The position numbers and the translations under genes were made by a program. This document shows, in pieces, positions 28,815 through 33,234 of a stretch of 33,234 bases of DNA (the stretch's first letter is position 1; every line of letters begins with the position of its first letter). Source of the stretch: Phycisphaera mikurensis (lineage in GTDB: Bacteria; Planctomycetota; Phycisphaerae; UBA1845); assembly GCA_005240095.1 (NCBI GenBank), contig SBAX01000346.1:1-33234 (forward strand), given 5' to 3'. A model generated the notes under the pieces. That model did not search any database and was not told where the DNA came from. It saw only the letters and a list, made by a program, of their open reading frames with translations.

Positions 28815-29564
28815 GTGCGTTCGAAGTTTCTCGAGCCATTACACTTTCGCTGCAGGGCAGTCTCCTTGGTAGAGGTTCTCGTCGTCTGCGCGATCGTCCT
28901 CTTCATGCTGGCACTGCTGGTCCCAAGCCTCACCGCTGCCAAGGAACGTGCCCGTACAGTGCAATGCGCCAACAATCTGCGGCAGTGGGGTTTCGCCTCC
29001 CGTTATTACCGTGATGACCATGCCGACTACCTTCCCACGGAGGGCACGTATTTGGCGCCCGACAAGCCGTACACATGGTTCAATGTCCTGCCACCTTACC
29101 TCAGTGCCCCGCCATACCGCGATGTAGAGGGCGTCGGAGATTTCATTAAGGAATACCCTGAGCTCCATGTCTGGATTTGCCCGTCAAAAAACCTGTCGCG
29201 ACTGCACAAGAGCGCCTCCGGGAAAAACCAGTTCCACTACGGGATGAATGAAGTGCTCGATGGGATGAATAGCAGATGGACACCCGACTTTCCAGACTTA
29301 GGGGAAAACCCCATTCGCGCAACTCCCTTTCGCAATCCCGCGCGGACTGTGCTTATGTTCGACATCTACAGGAACGATTCTCGCGGGCATCAGGATGATG
29401 TCGCAACTTCCTTCCACCACAACTTCGCCAATGTTCTCTTCCTCGACGGCGCGGTCGCCGGATTTCAGGCCATTGACTTTATGACCGATGGAGATTACCG
29501 TCGGGGCGACCCGATTTGGATGCACCCCGATTTGTATTGGGGGTACACACCTGGGGCGCGGTAG
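28815..29564 (+). CDS. Prepilin-like (pseudopilin) protein with DUF1559-like H-X9-DG C-terminus
   Basis: CRAVSLVEVLVVCAIVLFMLALLVPSL; SFHHNFANVLFLDGAV; SD AGAAGGATGCAGTT-GTG. Confidence 0.8.
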   Translation: MRSKFLEPLHFRCRAVSLVEVLVVCAIVLFMLALLVPSLTAAKERARTVQCANNLRQWGFASRYYRDDHADYLPTEGTYLAPDKPYTWFNVLPPYLSAPPYRDVEGVGDFIKEYPELHVWICPSKNLSRLHKSASGKNQFHYGMNEVLDGMNSRWTPDFPDLGENPIRATPFRNPARTVLMFDIYRNDSRGHQDDVATSFHHNFANVLFLDGAVAGFQAIDFMTDGDYRRGDPIWMHPDLYWGYTPGAR

Positions 29565-29604
29565 TCACCAGTCGAGTCGAAATACTCCCCGGCGGAGAGT
29601 CAAT

Positions 29605-30096
29605 GTGTTGCTCGGAATCATGTCCGACAGTCACGGACGGCACAAAACCGTGCGCAAAGCCGTGGAGTTGTTCACCACGCTCGGCGTAGAGCGCATCATC
29701 CACTGTGGCGACGTGGGTGGGCCGGAGGTTTTCGACGAGCTGGTGGGACGGCCGCTCGATTTCGTCTGGGGAAACATGGATTTTCCCGATGCCGCCGTGC
29801 TGGAATACCTGCGTACCACGGGTCTGCGCGAGCCCGGCGAGCCTCCGCTGCAATTGGAATTCGATGAGAAGAGCGTGGCGATCTTCCACGGCCACGAGCC
29901 CCAGTTCTCCGAGGCGCTCGAGCAGCTCACCGTGAATTACATCCTCCACGGGCATACTCATGTGGCCCGCAACGAACTGCTCAATGGCCGGCGCATCATC
30001 AACCCCGGCGCCTTGTTCCGCGCCAGTCGCAAAACCGTCGCGACGCTCGACACTCGAACCGACGCCGTCGCCTTCCACGAAATCAAAGGCGCCTAG
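29605..30096 (+). CDS. YfcE/MJ0936-type metallophosphoesterase
   Basis: GIMSDSHGRHKTV, HCGDVGGPEV, WGNMD, HGHTHVARNELLNGRRIINPGA; GTG start. Confidence 0.9.
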   Translation: MLLGIMSDSHGRHKTVRKAVELFTTLGVERIIHCGDVGGPEVFDELVGRPLDFVWGNMDFPDAAVLEYLRTTGLREPGEPPLQLEFDEKSVAIFHGHEPQFSEALEQLTVNYILHGHTHVARNELLNGRRIINPGALFRASRKTVATLDTRTDAVAFHEIKGA

Positions 30097-31814
30097 TTCA
30101 TTTTCGCGATGGATTCCTCGGAGAGCACGTACACGTAGCCGGGGGCCTCACGACGCGCAGCCAAGCGCACAAGGCCGAACTCATCGACGACCGTATCAAG
30201 ATCCGGTATCCAGTGCGAGCGCCATTTGTTGTCGGGGTCGAGCACAAACAGAACTCGCAGTTGGGCAACTTCCCGCACTTCGCGAATGCGCCTCAGCCAT
30301 TGATCCAAGATGGCCTGGTCCTGGGGAATGGGCAACGCCGCAATACCTGTTTCCAAGGTGACATACTCGTGAAAGTTGCTGATCACGACTAACTCAGGGT
30401 CTGTCTGTGCGCGCAGCCAGCCAAAGAGTGCTGCGGCCCCGGGCTCGAAGCATTTCGACCATTGACCGTAGGGCGAAACCGCACGTTCGGCATGGAGCCA
30501 CCTGTCGTACGTGCGCGACCACTCCTGCTGCATGGTCCAGCAGGCGGCCAGAGCGAACATCACACAGGCCGCGGCGCGCGCCATTCGATAGGTGACCAGC
30601 AGGATCGGCGCCGCAAAAACGCCGAAGTACAGCGGACGGATCGGGATGTAGTAACGCTCCAATTCCACGTAGTCGAATTTCCTTTGGAAGAGTGTGCTCG
30701 CTGCCACGAGCATCGCCAGAGCGCTGAGCATGACGCACAAGCTCAGGCTCACCGCGGGTTTGGATAGATAGGATCGCAATGCCCCCGCAGCCCGGCCACT
30801 TCGCAGGCCGATGGCGACAACCGCGATCGGCCACAAGGCGAAGACCCAATGGGCGACTCGATGGTGACTGTAGTAGCCCAGATCGGTGAACATCCACCAG
30901 GCCTGCGCGAACCGCGACCAGGTGAAGTCAAATCCAGCCGACCGCCCGAGATTCAGTTGCGCAACGCTCGATTCGGACGACCCGAAGACGCGGTTGATGA
31001 TGACCAGCGAGAGGACGGGTACGGCCGCGGCGAACACGAAGGCGAGAACGTGGGCAATGCGGACCTTGCGATCCCATCGCCAGTGAAGAAGCAGGAAAAG
31101 GGCAATCGCCGCGGGGACGAAAACGGACGCATAACGTACCCAAAACAGACCGCCGGCGAACAATCCAGCGACCCCAAATGGCAGGAAAGCGGCGGTCTGG
31201 CGCTCCGCGCGCTCCACACCGCGGATGGTGAGCAGCATCGTCAGCGGAAGAAGCGCCACCAGGATGGCGTCGGTCGAGGGGTTGACCAGGAACCCCACGC
31301 TCACCGCACATCCCGCGGCGACGGCGCTGAGCAGGAGGCCCGCCAGGCCGCGGGGGACGACGCGCCGGGTCCACATGAACCATGCAACGAGTGCGGTGGC
31401 GCAGGCGGCGATGTTGATGCAGCGAGCGGCGTCGAGGGATGTCAAGTTGAATACCTTGCGGAGGGCGACGATGAGCAGGGAGTAGCCCGCCGGCCAGTTG
31501 GTCAAGAAGGCCCAGTCGCCGGTCCACTCCCAGGGCTGGAAGGGGGCGACCGGTTTGGGGCAGGTGAGGCCGTGGCCCTCCAGCATGCGATCCGCGGCGA
31601 TGAACTGATAGCAGTAGTCCGACTCCACCAAGGGCGCGATGCGCGTGCGACCTGGAAGGGCGGCGAGAACTGCAGCGACGATCACGACGGCTACGAGCAT
31701 GCGCAGCCAGGAAACCGGGCGCGGGTGCGACGTGATCTCCGGCACTCCGCCGGCGCGCAGGAAGGGCGCTGCGTCCATCCCTGCGCTACCCAGGATTCCG
31801 CCGCGGCAGATCAT
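30093..31814 (-). CDS. Polytopic GT-C-like (ArnT/PMT-like) membrane protein
   Basis: 573 aa, many TM segments, ESDYCYQFIAADRMLEGHG near N-term, NWPAGYSLLIVALRKVF. Start uncertain. Confidence 0.65.
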   Translation of the reverse strand: MICRGGILGSAGMDAAPFLRAGGVPEITSHPRPVSWLRMLVAVVIVAAVLAALPGRTRIAPLVESDYCYQFIAADRMLEGHGLTCPKPVAPFQPWEWTGDWAFLTNWPAGYSLLIVALRKVFNLTSLDAARCINIAACATALVAWFMWTRRVVPRGLAGLLLSAVAAGCAVSVGFLVNPSTDAILVALLPLTMLLTIRGVERAERQTAAFLPFGVAGLFAGGLFWVRYASVFVPAAIALFLLLHWRWDRKVRIAHVLAFVFAAAVPVLSLVIINRVFGSSESSVAQLNLGRSAGFDFTWSRFAQAWWMFTDLGYYSHHRVAHWVFALWPIAVVAIGLRSGRAAGALRSYLSKPAVSLSLCVMLSALAMLVAASTLFQRKFDYVELERYYIPIRPLYFGVFAAPILLVTYRMARAAACVMFALAACWTMQQEWSRTYDRWLHAERAVSPYGQWSKCFEPGAAALFGWLRAQTDPELVVISNFHEYVTLETGIAALPIPQDQAILDQWLRRIREVREVAQLRVLFVLDPDNKWRSHWIPDLDTVVDEFGLVRLAARREAPGYVYVLSEESIAKMN

Positions 31815-31899
31815 GCGCGTCTCATCATTTATCGGCCGTCTTGGAGAGTGGGCATCGCTTAACTGGCGAGCGCCGGACGCCGAAGATTATGGGAACCGA

Positions 31900-33207
31900 A
31901 TGAAGCTGAGCATCGTCATCCCGGCCTACAACGAGCAGGAGGCCATCGCCTCGATCATCGAGCGGACGCTGGCGGCGCGCGGGACGATCGTTGCGGGCAG
32001 CCCCGTGGATAACCTCGAAGTCATTGTAGTCAGTGATGGTTCGACGGATCGCACGGTGGAGGTCGCCTCGGGCTACACGGATATCCATCTCATTGTTTTC
32101 GAGAAGAACCGCGGCTACGGCGCGGCGATCAAGCGGGGGTTCGAGGAGGCGAGCGGCGAGCTGGTGGGTTTTCTGGACGCCGACGGGACGTGCGATCCGG
32201 CGTTCTTTGCGCCGCTTTGCAGGGCGATCGTGGAAGAGGACGCGGCGGTGGCCATCGGCTCGCGGATGGGTCCGCAGAGCCGCATGCCGCGCATCCGACG
32301 ATTGGGCAATCGCATCTATGCCCTGCTGCTTTCCCTGCTGAGCAACAAGCCGGTGACGGACACGGCCAGCGGCATGCGGGTCATCCGCCGCGACGTCCTG
32401 CACCAGCTCTATCCTCTGCCCGACGGACTGCACTTTACTCCGGCGATGAGCGCCCGGGTGCTGATGGACGAGCGGCTGTCGATCGTCGAATGCCCCATGC
32501 CCTACGAGGAGCGCATCGGGGAGTCCAAGCTGCACGTGGTGCGCGACGGAGTGCGCTTCCTGCGGACGATTTTCGAGATGTCGCTGATGTGGCAGCCGGC
32601 GCGGCTTTTTGCAATCGCAGCGCTCGTTTGCCTTGCTTCGATGAGCCTGCTTGCCGCGTACCCGCTGGAGATGTGGCTTTCCGAGGGGCGGATTCGGGAG
32701 GACATGATCTATCGCCTGCTGTTCTGCTTCCTGCTGGGCACGTGCGGGGCAACGCTGCTCTCCGCGGCCACGCTTTGCGACCTGCTGCAGCACTACTGGC
32801 AGACCAGGCGCCCCCAACGTACGTTCCTTGCCCTGACCGTGCACCGACTTTACACGCTGAGAGGGGCAATGCTGGCCACGGCCGCGGCGCTACCGGTCCT
32901 GGGGTGGCTGATCGGGCGGGGCGTGTGGACGCGGATCACCGGTGGCTACGTGGACTTGCACTGGTCGCGGGTGGTCCTGGCCGGTCTTGTCGCCTTCTGC
33001 CTCCTGCAGATGGTCGTGACCGTTCTGGTGGCCAACCTGATTCGCTTTCACACCACTCGCAAGACGGCCCTAGCCGTGCAATCCCGGACCGCCAAAGGCC
33101 CACGCAGCATGAGCCTCGAGAGGTCGCTCATCGGTCCGCAGACAGCCTATGTCAAGCTCCGTGACGAAAAACAAGGGTTTCCGTCACGGAATCGCCAGGG
33201 ATTTTGA
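31900..33207 (+). CDS. Glycosyltransferase family 2 with C-terminal TM segments
   Basis: MKLSIVIPAYNEQEAIASIIERTL, VVSDGSTDRTVEVA, GYGAAIKRGFEEASGELVGFLDADGTCDP. Confidence 0.9.
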   Translation: MKLSIVIPAYNEQEAIASIIERTLAARGTIVAGSPVDNLEVIVVSDGSTDRTVEVASGYTDIHLIVFEKNRGYGAAIKRGFEEASGELVGFLDADGTCDPAFFAPLCRAIVEEDAAVAIGSRMGPQSRMPRIRRLGNRIYALLLSLLSNKPVTDTASGMRVIRRDVLHQLYPLPDGLHFTPAMSARVLMDERLSIVECPMPYEERIGESKLHVVRDGVRFLRTIFEMSLMWQPARLFAIAALVCLASMSLLAAYPLEMWLSEGRIREDMIYRLLFCFLLGTCGATLLSAATLCDLLQHYWQTRRPQRTFLALTVHRLYTLRGAMLATAAALPVLGWLIGRGVWTRITGGYVDLHWSRVVLAGLVAFCLLQMVVTVLVANLIRFHTTRKTALAVQSRTAKGPRSMSLERSLIGPQTAYVKLRDEKQGFPSRNRQGF

Positions 33208-33234
33208 CAGATATCGCTGGCGGCTGTTGAGAAA

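Noticed and set aside
31825-32844. 339-aa minus-strand ORF
   Set aside because: Antisense shadow of the GT2 gene.

Overview
High-GC window whose gene content suggests a Planctomycetes/Phycisphaerae-like chromosome (inferred from pseudopilins, thrombospondin-type-3 repeats and an ECF sigma/Ser-Thr kinase pair; not proven). Mostly chromosomal genes: uvrB, parA-like, VanZ-like, OmpR-type RR/HK, orphan ABC ATPase, FAD oxidoreductase + DUF4926-like, BCAT-like aminotransferase, sulfotransferase, C45-type hydrolase, RNase E/G, radical-SAM-associated DUF2344 protein, a PTS module (EI, HPr, EIIA, HPF), pseudopilins, phosphodiesterase, GT-C-like protein and GT2. The most interesting locus is a tightly overlapped three-gene cassette (TIGR04255-like / unknown 141-aa protein / PIN nuclease). 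It lies in-line between a sulfotransferase gene and a BCAT-like aminotransferase gene whose homologues I recall as fused in plants. Other signals: a four-unit array of small hairpins with a shared GAATCC-type core; a dispersed multi-hairpin repeat, one copy of which supplies the C-terminus and stop codon of uvrB; a MITE-like palindromic element; a +1 frameshift splitting a thrombospondin-3 repeat protein; and a pseudopilin C-terminal remnant. All family calls come from reading the translations; no database search was run.
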